Of a DNA stretch of 35,974 nt, positions 1 through 9,208 are shown in pieces (position 1 is the stretch's first letter; every line of letters begins with the position of its first letter). Under the pieces are notes generated by a model. That model searched no databases and was not told the DNA's origin. It worked only from the letters and a program-made list of their open reading frames with translations. The stretch is taken from the NCBI GenBank assembly GCA_943704525.1, contig CALSCQ010000254.1, forward strand, positions 7,501 to 43,474, read 5' to 3'. The position numbers were made by a program, and so were the translations under genes. The stretch comes from Pigoraptor vietnamica. Its lineage: Eukaryota; Opisthokonta; Filasterea.

Positions 1-697
1 GTCATCAAGCGAAATGCGTTTGCGGGATCGGTGCTTGTCCGAAGGTGCGTTGCGGGTGTGTGGGCGATCCCCCGCGTGTGCAGTGCACACGAACACGCCG
101 CCGTCGCATACGTGCACGCACACCGGCACGGATACATTGTCTGCACTTTTTCGCACGAATGTGAACGTATGCTCAATCCATTCCCTCTGTCGCAGCGAGA
201 ACAAGCTGTTCGTGGACCCCTATCTCGTCGACATGGCGATGGATGTGCTTGCGGAGCGCGGCTTCAAGTGCCGCTTTGACGAGAAGATCATCGCAGTGCC
301 CGAGACGGTTGACCCGAACACGTACCAGATCCAGTTCTCAAGGTGTGTGGATTTGGCTCTGGCAGTGAATGTGGCATTTGATTTGCGTGTGTTGGCGTCA
401 CGTTGTCTGCCTGTAAAATGTGTGCGTCGGCATTTGTTTGTGTGGGCCGTCGCTTTGCGTGAAATGGTTTAGGCGAGTCCCTGCCTTGTACGCGTTTTGG
501 ATTGTATTGTCTGGAGCTTCGTTGGCCTGCGTGTGCCTGTGTGTGATACCTTCGAAAGTGAGTGCGATGCAATGGCTCATGTTTGGCCCGTTCGCCGTGT
601 TCGCAGCAAGCGCATTCTCAACTTCTTTGTGGAGTTTCCGCCCGCGAAGTTGCGCAACGTCGAACCGACGTCCAAGAAGCTCATCGGCAACACATGA
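1..697 (+). CDS. 3' end of an unidentified protein-coding gene (three exons visible)
   Basis: The last exons of a plus-strand gene that begins outside the window. My model is an exon from the left edge to 44 (donor GTGCGT), an exon at 196-342 (acceptor CGCAG, donor GTGTGT) and a terminal exon at 607-697 ending in TGA. The phases fit: AG joins C to make Ser at both junctions, so one frame runs through from VIKRNAFAG, via ENKLFVDPYLVDMAMDVL and GFKCRFDEK, to a basic C-terminus ending KKLIGNT. This gives about 92 residues of mixed charged and hydrophobic sequence with no membrane segment or known motif that I recognise. An alternative donor at 30/31 would shorten the first piece. Function is unknown. 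Confidence 0.55.
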
Positions 698-1119
698 GGC
701 GCTCTATATATTCTGCGTGAAGGACGGGACGAGAAGGTGGCGGAGGGGGAGAGTGTGTGAGAATTGCGGTTGGCGGAAGGGTTGTGGGACTGCCGTGTCG
801 GAGTGGCGATGGACGCGCACGCTGGGCACGCGTTGAGGGGAATCGGGGGAGGGGGAAAGGAGGGCTTGTTCGGTTGTGTTGGAAATAACATTAACAAGGC
901 CGGTGTGAGACTGGAAGTGGACTTGCTGGGACGTGTGTATCATTGTCCCAAGATAACGTGTGTGTGCGCGCCAGTGCGGGTGCACGCGCGTATGTCCCTC
1001 TATTGTTTCTCACAATCACAATGGGCGTCGAGAATCGTAAGGGCCTTCTGCGCTGCACTCAGTTGCTTACAATCAATTCACAGCAAGGCCACCAGTTAAT
1101 TGCTGCTGTATTCATCGCC
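698..1119. other. Intergenic spacer between convergent genes
   Basis: This spacer lies between two convergent 3' ends. It is G-rich on the plus strand near 720-860. I see no convincing exon, RNA gene or repeat in it. Confidence 0.6.
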
Positions 1120-4100
1120 TCACACGGCCGTGGTCGACGTTCCATCACCGTTCGCAGAAAGCGCCGCCAAGACGCCGCCATTGCTGAGCACCAGCTTAAC
1201 GAGCTCGACAATGGCCCGCAGGTTGTCCGGGTACAGCGCACCCCTGCGGATACCCAATTTCCACTCCTCCGGCAGAGGCACGGGCGCCTTCTTCCGCAAT
1301 TCGTATGGCAGCCTATCACGCAGTTCGTTATACAGTCGACATGGCCTCTCTTCCTCGGCAGCGCGCTCAAGGTGCCCCAGACGCATGCGACGCTCCAACT
1401 CACTGCGCACGGCGTGAAGCACATCCAACAAGACGTCCAAGGCTTGCGTCGTGCGACCGGCCTCGCCATCCTTCATACGCGCAGCCAATCGCAGCGTGTT
1501 CTCCGCCGTTGTGAGCTGCGCAAGCTGCTCGGCAGGCGCGCCACGAAGGCGAGCGGAAACGATGAGCGACTTGACGTAGTTGATTAGTCCCTCGGGGTTG
1601 TGCAGAAGCGCAGTCCGCTGCAGCTTGTCCGTGAGTTCAGCGAGATAGAGGATGTCGGCACGCAGATCCGCCTGCAGTTCGAGGTACTTGTCGATGGCGT
1701 TGAGAAGGGCGCCCTCGAGTGAGTTGTTGCTCCTGTTCCAACGCCTGATCAGCTCCTCCGGCACGACCATCTCCGTCACGGTGGTTTCCACCGCGCGAAT
1801 AATAAATCTGGCGTTCTTGTGCTTCGACCAGTGGCAGCGATTCTTGCACATGGTGCAATGCTCGCCATTCATGGCGCTGCACGACTTCTTGTCGCTGTCG
1901 TCCCCGTATATGCAGACTTCGTGGCACGTCGCGCTACATGTGAGGCAGAGCGTCGTAGCCTTCCCGTCCTGCACAGGCACGTGAACGGCCGTGACCACCT
2001 TGACCGCCACCTTCTCTTCAGGCGCCATACCAAGGGTCCTCGCGAGCGCGCCGAGTTCTGCGAAGAGTCGATGGGCCTCGTTCGCTGTACGAAGTATTTT
2101 CTCCTCCACGAGTTCGCACTTGCGTTCGAGCGCAAGGCGGTCCGTCGTCACCTGCGCACTCGCGTCGGTCGGCACCGGCGGCATTCGCAACAACATATTC
2201 AGCACACGGTGCTGGCCCTTGATCGATAGACGCCACCAGTCGCGAACCTTCGGCGCGTCGGCGGGGTCGGGTTCGACGATACCAAACGCGGCGTTGTTCA
2301 CTCCCGTCTCCCCGTTCTCGACCGGCCACTGCAACTCCTCAAGCACGGCCCGTGCGAGCGGCTTCGCGACGTCGCTGAACGTAAAAATGGTACGCAAGCA
2401 GCTGCGGACGTCCTTGGCGAAGAGGGAAAACACATACGTCACGACGGGATCGAGGGATGTAGTCCTCGTCTCGTTTGCGCGACAAGTGTAGACGATAGCG
2501 TTGACGTGCGTGATCGTCTTGAAAAGCACCGACATGGCTGCCGTGACGAATTTGTCCCGCTCAACGCCGTCCGAGTCGCCGTAGCCCGGGGTGTCCACAA
2601 TAAGGAGAGTTTTGCCTTCAAAGCGCGGCGTGAGCGGACGGACGCGATAGCACGTGATGAAGCGCGTAATCGACCGCGCCTGGCGATCGCGAGAGGCTTC
2701 ACGGTCGTCCACGACCATAATGCGCGCAGCATCATCGAGCTCTCCACCGAGGAGAAAAGAGAGAAACGCGTTGATCTGCGTGCTCTTGCCGTGCCCCGAG
2801 TTGCCGACAAATACAATGACCTTCGTGTTCTCGGTGTCACTCACATCGCTGGCGCGAGTCTGAGGCTCGAATTCCGCGGCAACGTCGACAATACGGACTG
2901 CCAGCTGATCGCCGTACGGCGCATCCTCGCAAACCCGCTCCGCAACCACCGTCTGACCAAGATAAAGCGTGGGCGTCGCGTTTCCCGTGAGCTCCCACGG
3001 CGTCTTGCCCTTTTCACAGCGCGAGAGTTCGACACTCTTGTCGTGATAAAAGCTGATCAGCCTCGACGCCGCCGACGGTTTCTTGTGCGTGCGTGTCGTC
3101 GCCGGCGCGCTCCACTCCGAAGGCCCGACGATCGTCTCAAAGCGCAGCGCAACTTCGTAGTCGCAGTCGTCGCGCAAGTCGTCCAGCTGAACCGTGCCCG
3201 TGAGGCCATCACGTGCGCCGTCGAAAGCAAGGTGCGCCTCCTGGTACTCCTCATCGTCCCCCACATGCACGAAGACGCTGTCCTTGGAGGCGTTCGGGCG
3301 AGAGCGGTATCGCACGACAGCACCGGTCGTCGGAATCACCCTCTCTGCCGCACTCTCCCGCTTGTTCCACGCAAAAGCAGCTTCGATGCACGTGCTACCG
3401 CCGACAGTCAGCGCAGGCGGCACTGGTGGCGCAGGCAGCATGGAAGAAACGACGCTCAGCGTGCCGCGGTGGCTCAGGACGATGTCGCCGACGCGCACAT
3501 TTCCCTTATGTGTTCGTGCCGAAGTCGCCTTTTCGACAACGGCAAAGCCGAAACGAACGCCACAGTTACCCGCACGCAACTTCAACTCAAGCAGCGCCGT
3601 AACCGCAACTTCCAGCTGCGTAATGAAGTCAGGACGCTCGAACCACTCGTCGTAGCCGCACCCATCACCATAGTTCGCGCCGACGCGTCTGCCATCCCTC
3701 TCGCCGGAGTCAAGCCCGCTGTTGCTACTGTCGGCCTCGTCCGAGACCTTGTCACTGTCGCTGTCTTCAAGCACGGCCGATGAAATGCGCACCTGCAATG
3801 GGTGTTTGCGCTCAATGCCCCTTCCGCCAAGCGACAGAAGCAGCCATACGGCGCCATCCCCGATCCCCGACAGTCCAGACACGTCGCCGAGGCGGTTCTC
3901 GAACCCCTTCTCAAGCAGCCCGTCAATCGTCGCGCGGAGAACGCGCCTCTCCCTCCGCTTCTTGTCTGCGAAAGCCTCGACGAGCCGCACGCGCTGACGG
4001 TACAGCGCCACAGCCCTCTCCAGCTCAGCGATCTTCTCGTTGTAATCGGACGATCCGTCGCGCAACTCTGGCAAGAGACGCCTCACGGCGTCGCGAAACT

Positions 4101-5043
4101 CCATGTCCCCCGCCTCAAAGACAGCTTCCACCCCCTCCACCTGCAAGGCGATCGCCGAAAACGCCTCGACGTCACCAACGCGGAACACGCCCACGCGCCG
4201 CACATCCGCCAGTTTCCTGCGCGCACCCGCACCGGCCTTGAGTGCGGCAGCCGTCTTCCCCACAAGGCCTGCGTCCAGTTTCCGAATTATGCGATGCGGC
4301 GCGCCCTCGAGGACGCTCAATGGCAGCAGCTTGAACGACAGCGTGTTCGTCTGCTGCGCCAGCTTAGTGGGCATCTCGCGCGCGACGCGGAGCGCATCGT
4401 CAATGTTCGCAACACTCTCCGCGATACCGCTGGTCAAAATGGTCACGTGCTCGAACGTCGCCTCGTCGTCCGTGTCGCGGTTCAGCGCCATCTCGCCGCC
4501 CACTGGAAGCCGCTTGAGCCGCGCCTCGAGCTTGGCTGCCATGCCCGCCGTTTCCTCAGACGACGTGCACGTCCGCGCGAACGAGAGCGTGCCCGCGCCG
4601 CCCTCCACCACCTCGGCCACAAAGTGCGTGAACACGGGGTTGTCGAGGTGTCGCTCGTACTTCAACCGCGCGAGCGTCTCCTGTGGAATGCGGCGGGTGT
4701 GTCGCGCAACCGTGCACGACACGTCCACGCGCGCCTCGTACGTGCCAGACCGGCGGTCGTTGAGGTACTCGGCGGAACCACTCGCCTTAAAAATACCCAC
4801 GTCGAGACTGAGCGAGCCCTCCACGTCGAGGCCCGCGTGCTTGCGCGCGTCGTCGAGAGACTTCGAAAAGTGGAAATCGGCATTCTGGAAGCGTCCCTCC
4901 TGGACCTCCTCGATGGCATTGACGACATCGCTGTCCCACAGCGAAAGCCCTGCGAAGAACGTGGAAGTGCGGCAGTCGTAGAGCATGCCGAGCTGTACGT
5001 CTTGGTTGAGCGCGGGGAGGTCGATGACATGGTCGCTCCCCAT
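1120..5043 (-). CDS. Stonustoxin-domain / FN3 / AIG1-like GTPase fusion protein
   Basis: One uninterrupted 1,308-codon frame. The start is ATG at 5043 (MGSDHVIDLPAL); the frame stays open upstream only through a GTG. Residues 1 to about 270 resemble the N-terminal module of the stonustoxin/verrucotoxin-related family (LPAL..QLGMLYDCRT....GLSLWD). This module is widespread in non-venom proteins, so no toxic role is implied. Helical segments follow, then an FN3-like domain at about 541-661. A P-loop GTPase comes next: G1 is GNSGHGKST at 747-755 and G3 is DTPGYGD at 817-823. No clear G4 N/TKxD was seen. A Cys/His-rich stretch at about 1031-1080 (LTCSATCHEVC, then CTMCKNRCHWSKH) looks metal-binding and resembles a motif in animal and fungal AIG1-like proteins. 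The C-terminus is helical. There is no signal peptide or membrane segment, so it is probably cytosolic. The absence of introns contrasts with most neighbours. Related multidomain proteins are thought to act in immunity or membrane remodelling; the role here is inferred only. Confidence 0.85.
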   Translation of the reverse strand: MGSDHVIDLPALNQDVQLGMLYDCRTSTFFAGLSLWDSDVVNAIEEVQEGRFQNADFHFSKSLDDARKHAGLDVEGSLSLDVGIFKASGSAEYLNDRRSGTYEARVDVSCTVARHTRRIPQETLARLKYERHLDNPVFTHFVAEVVEGGAGTLSFARTCTSSEETAGMAAKLEARLKRLPVGGEMALNRDTDDEATFEHVTILTSGIAESVANIDDALRVAREMPTKLAQQTNTLSFKLLPLSVLEGAPHRIIRKLDAGLVGKTAAALKAGAGARRKLADVRRVGVFRVGDVEAFSAIALQVEGVEAVFEAGDMEFRDAVRRLLPELRDGSSDYNEKIAELERAVALYRQRVRLVEAFADKKRRERRVLRATIDGLLEKGFENRLGDVSGLSGIGDGAVWLLLSLGGRGIERKHPLQVRISSAVLEDSDSDKVSDEADSSNSGLDSGERDGRRVGANYGDGCGYDEWFERPDFITQLEVAVTALLELKLRAGNCGVRFGFAVVEKATSARTHKGNVRVGDIVLSHRGTLSVVSSMLPAPPVPPALTVGGSTCIEAAFAWNKRESAAERVIPTTGAVVRYRSRPNASKDSVFVHVGDDEEYQEAHLAFDGARDGLTGTVQLDDLRDDCDYEVALRFETIVGPSEWSAPATTRTHKKPSAASRLISFYHDKSVELSRCEKGKTPWELTGNATPTLYLGQTVVAERVCEDAPYGDQLAVRIVDVAAEFEPQTRASDVSDTENTKVIVFVGNSGHGKSTQINAFLSFLLGGELDDAARIMVVDDREASRDRQARSITRFITCYRVRPLTPRFEGKTLLIVDTPGYGDSDGVERDKFVTAAMSVLFKTITHVNAIVYTCRANETRTTSLDPVVTYVFSLFAKDVRSCLRTIFTFSDVAKPLARAVLEELQWPVENGETGVNNAAFGIVEPDPADAPKVRDWWRLSIKGQHRVLNMLLRMPPVPTDASAQVTTDRLALERKCELVEEKILRTANEAHRLFAELGALARTLGMAPEEKVAVKVVTAVHVPVQDGKATTLCLTCSATCHEVCIYGDDSDKKSCSAMNGEHCTMCKNRCHWSKHKNARFIIRAVETTVTEMVVPEELIRRWNRSNNSLEGALLNAIDKYLELQADLRADILYLAELTDKLQRTALLHNPEGLINYVKSLIVSARLRGAPAEQLAQLTTAENTLRLAARMKDGEAGRTTQALDVLLDVLHAVRSELERRMRLGHLERAAEEERPCRLYNELRDRLPYELRKKAPVPLPEEWKLGIRRGALYPDNLRAIVELVKLVLSNGGVLAALSANGDGTSTTAV

Positions 5044-5500
5044 TCTGAGCGTTCGTGATCGAGAGTCCGGCACCGCGAGCACGGCCGACAGCGCATCCCG
5101 GGACTGTGGAGAGGATTGTAGCCTTTGCCGCCCGTATTTATAGCTTGGTCAGCGTCGTTCCTTCGCGCAGCACGCGTGTTCTCGAGTTATCGTCTTGCAC
5201 AAAAAGAACGGTGTTGTCGTCGTTGGAAGGAAATCGATTGGCTGTACGGAACACTTTTACGGAAGGAATTGAGCACCACCTCCCGTTTTCATAGCTCGCG
5301 CAGTGCGCGTGTTATCGTGTGAACACAGAAGAGAGCCATCGTTTTTAAGAGCAAGAAGGAACAACGATTGGTTATAAAAGAGCCATGCCGGAAATTAATT
5401 GTGTCGACACGCGCAATGCAATCGAATGTCTTATGGAATACGGTTCGGATGTTACCAGATCCACGCGGCACACCAGCTCTCTCACACAGCACAACTTGCT
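5044..5500. other. Spacer holding the GTPase-gene promoter and the 3' flank of the APMAP-like gene
   Basis: Both flanking genes are on the minus strand. The spacer holds the TATA-like box at 5135-5143 and CCAAT-like words. A TTATAAAAG word at about 5373 on the plus strand has no plus-strand gene to serve. No coding sequence was found. Confidence 0.5.
5135..5143 (-). promoter_or_regulatory. TATA-like box of the stonustoxin-domain GTPase gene
   Basis: CTATAAATA reads on the minus strand 92 bases upstream of the ATG at 5043. That is a suitable distance for a TATA box with a short 5' UTR. Two CCAAT-type words (minus-strand CCAATCG, near 5235 and 5365) lie further upstream and could be NF-Y-like elements. 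Confidence 0.45.
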
Positions 5501-6894
5501 TTAGTTGAGGCTGTACAGCCCAATGTGGTTCTTAAGCACCGTGCCAATATACAGCCGGCCGCCGCCCTCCGTCACTCCCGAGATGTACCCCATACGGCCC
5601 GTCGGATCGTGGAGCGACCGCAGCGGACGTCCATCGCCCGACACGTGCACGATCAACCCATACGACTTTGTTGGCGCGACGCGGTCGAGCACGTCGCTCG
5701 GGAGTCGCGCGAGAAGCGAGCGAATGAAGGGATAGCCCGCGGTCGCTTCTGCCTCTGCCATGCGTGGCGCCACAATCGCCACCCAGTACGTCCCGTCCGA
5801 TCCCCGTCGAATGCCGTCGGGCATTCCGGGGAGCCCATCGATGAAGACGTCGGTCGTCCCCGCAAGCGGGCCCGAAATGTGGTGGCGAAGCACGCGGAAA
5901 CGGCGCGTCTCGCAGACGAGAATGGAGGCGCCGTCGTGGGAAATCGTCGCGCCGTTGGCAAAGTGGATGCCGTCTGCGAGCTGCGGACGCGCACACACGC
6001 ACACATGATAAGCATGTGAGGGAGGAGTGACCGGTGCATTCTCACAATAATATGCACACATCCCGGCGCCGCGCACCTTCTTCGTGGTGTTTGAAAAGGG
6101 ATCGTACGAGAGAAGCATTCCGTGCGCACGCTGCTCAAGGAAGTCCCACTCGACCGCTCGCTTCATGAGGAGAGAGGGATGGCGCGGCGCAAACTTGGTC
6201 GTGGCGTCACTAAAGTAGATGATGCCGTCGTCATCCACGTCGCAGTCGTCGGCGAATCCGATGCGCCTGCGACAGACGAAAAAGCTAAGTAACCGTGGGA
6301 AAGGCCTGCAAAGCCGTCGTTCGCTGCAAGATGCCGAGTACTCAGTATTAAATAGTCCCCAACGAACACCCACTTTCCGTCGACAGAGTCCGTGAGCAAC
6401 TCGATCTTCTTCGTAGCGAGGTCAATAGCAACAACTCCGTTGTAGATGTCGCACGCAATCAGACGGTTCTTCGTGCCGTCAATGCACATGCCGAGCGCGC
6501 GCCCGTTCGCGGGCAGTTGCACAAACTCCTGAAAAATAGTCTCCCGCACAGAGATGCGCCAAATCTTGCCGTCCTCGGTCGCAGTGTACATGATCTGATT
6601 CGCATCCACAGTCACCGTCTCCGGAGCATGCAGCCTGCCTTCACCGACGAGACGCACAAGGGGACCATTGAGGTCGTTGTTGGGAGCGTAAGGACCCTCG
6701 AGCTTCGTGGGCGGCGGCGGAACCCACGCAGCCGGGTCTATCGGTGGCGGGTACAGCACGAGGAGGCCCCAGATAATGCCCTGGAGTGCAAGAAATAGTG
6801 CGGATGTGAACGAGTGGCTCGCGCACACTGTCCGTTTTGGTGCCGAACTTACCACGACGGGCACAAGGAAAGTCAGCAGACGTGGCAACGCCAT
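5501..6894 (-). CDS. APMAP / strictosidine-synthase-like beta-propeller membrane protein
   Basis: Four exons: 6853-6894, 6374-6780, 6077-6266 and 5501-5980, giving 372 residues, close to family size. Intron 1 (donor GTAAGT) splits the N-terminal membrane anchor (LLTFLVPVV joined to GIIWGLLVLY at about residues 6-24). The rest should form a six-bladed SMP-30/strictosidine-synthase-like propeller: APETVTVD, then RALGM near the domain start; FADDCDVDDDGIIYFSDA in the middle; FANGATISHDG, GMPDGIRRGSDGTYWVA and SLHDPTG near the end. Animal relatives are type II membrane proteins with esterase-like or arylesterase activity; plant relatives make alkaloids. Substrate cannot be inferred. Intron 2 joins AA to G (Lys). 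The third intron (5981-6076) is 96 bases with no in-frame stop, so the boundary is uncertain and retention would keep the frame open. An alternative acceptor at 5973/5974 also exists. Confidence 0.85.
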
Positions 6895-7361
6895 CCTATT
6901 TGACAGCGAGACCTGGCCTGTGTGTCTCTCTCTTTCTCTCTTGAAAACACAGGAGTAAAACGCGGCTTGTGCGACGGCGCGACCAAACTTTTCACGGACT
7001 GTTAGTGAGATGGCGGATGTAAAGCATCACACGTGCCCAACGGATCTCATGTTACCCTGTCCGTCAATGTCCGGACGTCCGCAGTACGGCTCTATCCTGA
7101 AACCAAGGGCGCCCTTCTTGAACCAACCGTCATTTCAAAGAACACAGAGTGCACTAATCGCATGCGGATCTGCGGTGCAACAAACTGAACAATAAAATGT
7201 GGAAGACTTGGAGCTCGCGAATGGTTGCACGCCTCTACCTGACGTTTACAGCCAGTGATGCCGACTGAGGGGCCGAGGCCGCGGGCGCTAAAAGGCGAAA
7301 CTTGCGTCTAGCAAGAGATTTGGGCCTGACTGCATATGAGTCAATTCGTGCATTTTCCTGT
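6895..7361. other. Spacer upstream of the APMAP-like gene and of the 5S gene
   Basis: Divergent spacer. It should hold the APMAP-like promoter (minus) and the 5' flank of the 5S gene (plus). An AATAAA word lies near 7190. No exon was found. Confidence 0.5.
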
Positions 7362-7480
7362 AGCTACGGCCACATCTGCCGGGAAGCACCCCATCCCGTT
7401 CCGCTCTGGGAAGTTAAACCGGGACGAGAGTGGTCAGTACTGCGGTGGGAGACCACGCGGGAATACCACTTGCTGTAGTT
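7362..7480 (+). rRNA. 5S ribosomal RNA gene
   Basis: About 119 bases matching eukaryotic 5S rRNA. The 5' strand AGCTACGGCC pairs with the 3' strand GCTGTAGTT to close helix I. The internal pol III control region is visible: GGGAAGTTAAACCGGGA resembles box A, and CAGTACTGCGGTGGGAGACC followed by GCGGGAATACC resembles box C, the TFIIIA site. Short T runs follow at once. The copy looks intact and lies alone between protein-coding genes rather than in a tandem 5S array or an rDNA unit, at least within this window. Ends are judged from helix I pairing and may be off by one or two bases. Confidence 0.93.
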
Positions 7481-7847
7481 TCTCTTTTTCTCTTTTTTCT
7501 TCCTCGACTTCTTCGCGCTTATTTCGACGCGTTTCGACTTTTTTTAGTTTGCAAACATAGAGGCGCTTGGAACCGGCTGTTCTGCGCCAGAGACACGAAG
7601 GGGACATCTCGCTCCAGTTTGGCCCCCTATCTCCGTAATATGCTAGAAGCGACGCTGGAGATCAGGCAGTACGCCACAAATGGATCTTCCATGCGCGAAC
7701 AGAACCCATCTCGAGTGCACGGCGTACGGACCGCGGGACTGCCAACATCCTGCCCTCAGGTGGTCCCACGCTGGATAGTTGTGAATCAGTGTCGGCCCAG
7801 TTCTCGGTTGCAAAATCAGTACAGCGCAAGTCGTTCCCGAGGCCACC
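7481..7847. other. Spacer between the 5S gene and the TSEN15 3' end
   Basis: Apart from the pol III terminator at its left end, I see nothing supported here. A plus-strand open frame crossing 7430-7966 overlaps the 5S gene and the last TSEN15 exon and is taken as chance. Confidence 0.5.
7485..7498 (+). terminator. RNA polymerase III terminator of the 5S gene
   Basis: A T5 run (7485-7489) and a T6 run (7493-7498) lie just past the mature 5S 3' end in a pyrimidine-rich tract. Runs of four or more T on the coding strand are the usual pol III stop. Confidence 0.8.
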
Positions 7848-8495
7848 TCAGCTCTTTTGCGCCTTCGATATGCCACTCTCCATGCGAAAGTACACGACTG
7901 TCGAATCGTTGTCGACAAACGCGTATATCACTCTGCACCACAAGCGAGTCGTGTGAACGTTTTTGAGGACGACCAGTGCTGGGAAAGATAGGGCGCGCTG
8001 GGACAATGCCCTGCTCAGACAGTACACGCGTTGCCGCACTGACATGCCCATATCGCCACATACAGTTGGTCAACTAGAGCTCACCTTGCACCGTCAGAAG
8101 GAAACGGACGTCCTTCCGCCGGGTAGAGCGACGCAAAATGGGAGTGAATACTGCACGCAACACATTCGGCGTGATGTGAGTCTTTAGCGCGAGCATTCCT
8201 CACAAGCTGCCTCCACAGAGACTCACCGTGCCGGTGATAATGGCTGGCGCGCACTCACGGGCACAACTGGAACAAGGGGACTCTGGCAATGCAGAACAAA
8301 GAGACAACGCAAATGAGGTGAGAAAAGTGTGACTCGTCGCCCCAGATCGTGCTACAAGCCGGTGTGTGCATATGCGCGCGTCTGTGTGTGTGCATGTGTG
8401 TCGCTGCGTGTATGTGTGTCCCTGTGTGTATATGTGTGCCTTTCGTGTGTGTGTGTGTGTCGCTGCGTGTATGTGTGTCCCTCTGTGTATATGTG

Positions 8496-8563
<68 letters not shown>

Positions 8564-9153
8564 GTGTGTGCGTGTGTGTGTGCATGCGTATGTGTATGTG
8601 TGTGTATTGCTCACCGTGGGACCGTCCCGCCCACAGAGGTAGGTCAAGCCGTGCTCGGCCATGTGCTTGACGTCGACATCCACCCAGCGCTTGTCTGCAC
8701 AACAAAAGGCGATGCCTGCTTCAGCGTACGAAACGGCAGCAGTTACCACCCGTCTCTTCTGTATCGAAAATGACGAATGTGAAAAATGGGGCAACCCCCA
8801 AAATTGCGGCACCACCCGGAAATTGCCATGCGCAAAACTCAATACAATGCGGCGTGTGAGAAAACTACCATCCGAGAACGAAAACCACGTGCTCGCACAC
8901 ACCCTCTTGCAGATTTCAACGCGCAAATTCCAATAGTGTCAGGCGTGTGTGAAAAAGCCATTCGACAGTGAGTGTCACGTGCTCGCAGACACCCGCTCGC
9001 GGATTTCAATGCGCCAATTCCAATAGTGACCACACATGGCTTACAGCAATAGGGGTTTCCAACCGGCGAAGTGCGCTCAAGGCGAATAATAGAGAGGAAG
9101 ATGCACGCGTGCCCGCTGTGTTGTGTGTTTCACAAGTCCAATTGGGACAAGTT

Positions 9154-9208
<55 letters not shown>

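Noticed and set aside
3802-5058. 418-codon plus-strand open frame
   Set aside because: Antisense shadow of the GTPase-fusion gene. Low-complexity Arg/Leu/His composition and no motifs.
5044-5082. Extended start of the GTPase-fusion frame using GTG (likewise GTG at 14947 for presenilin)
   Set aside because: Nuclear eukaryotic genes start at ATG. ATG 5043 and ATG 14896 fit the domain starts.
7430-7966. 178-codon plus-strand open frame
   Set aside because: It overlaps the 5S gene and the last TSEN15 exon and has no motif.
8255-8926. Open frames rich in Cys-Val or Thr-His across TG/CA tracts (also 21438-21869, 30429-31094, 31249-31675)
   Set aside because: Translations of microsatellites. They sit in introns of genes with good splice models.
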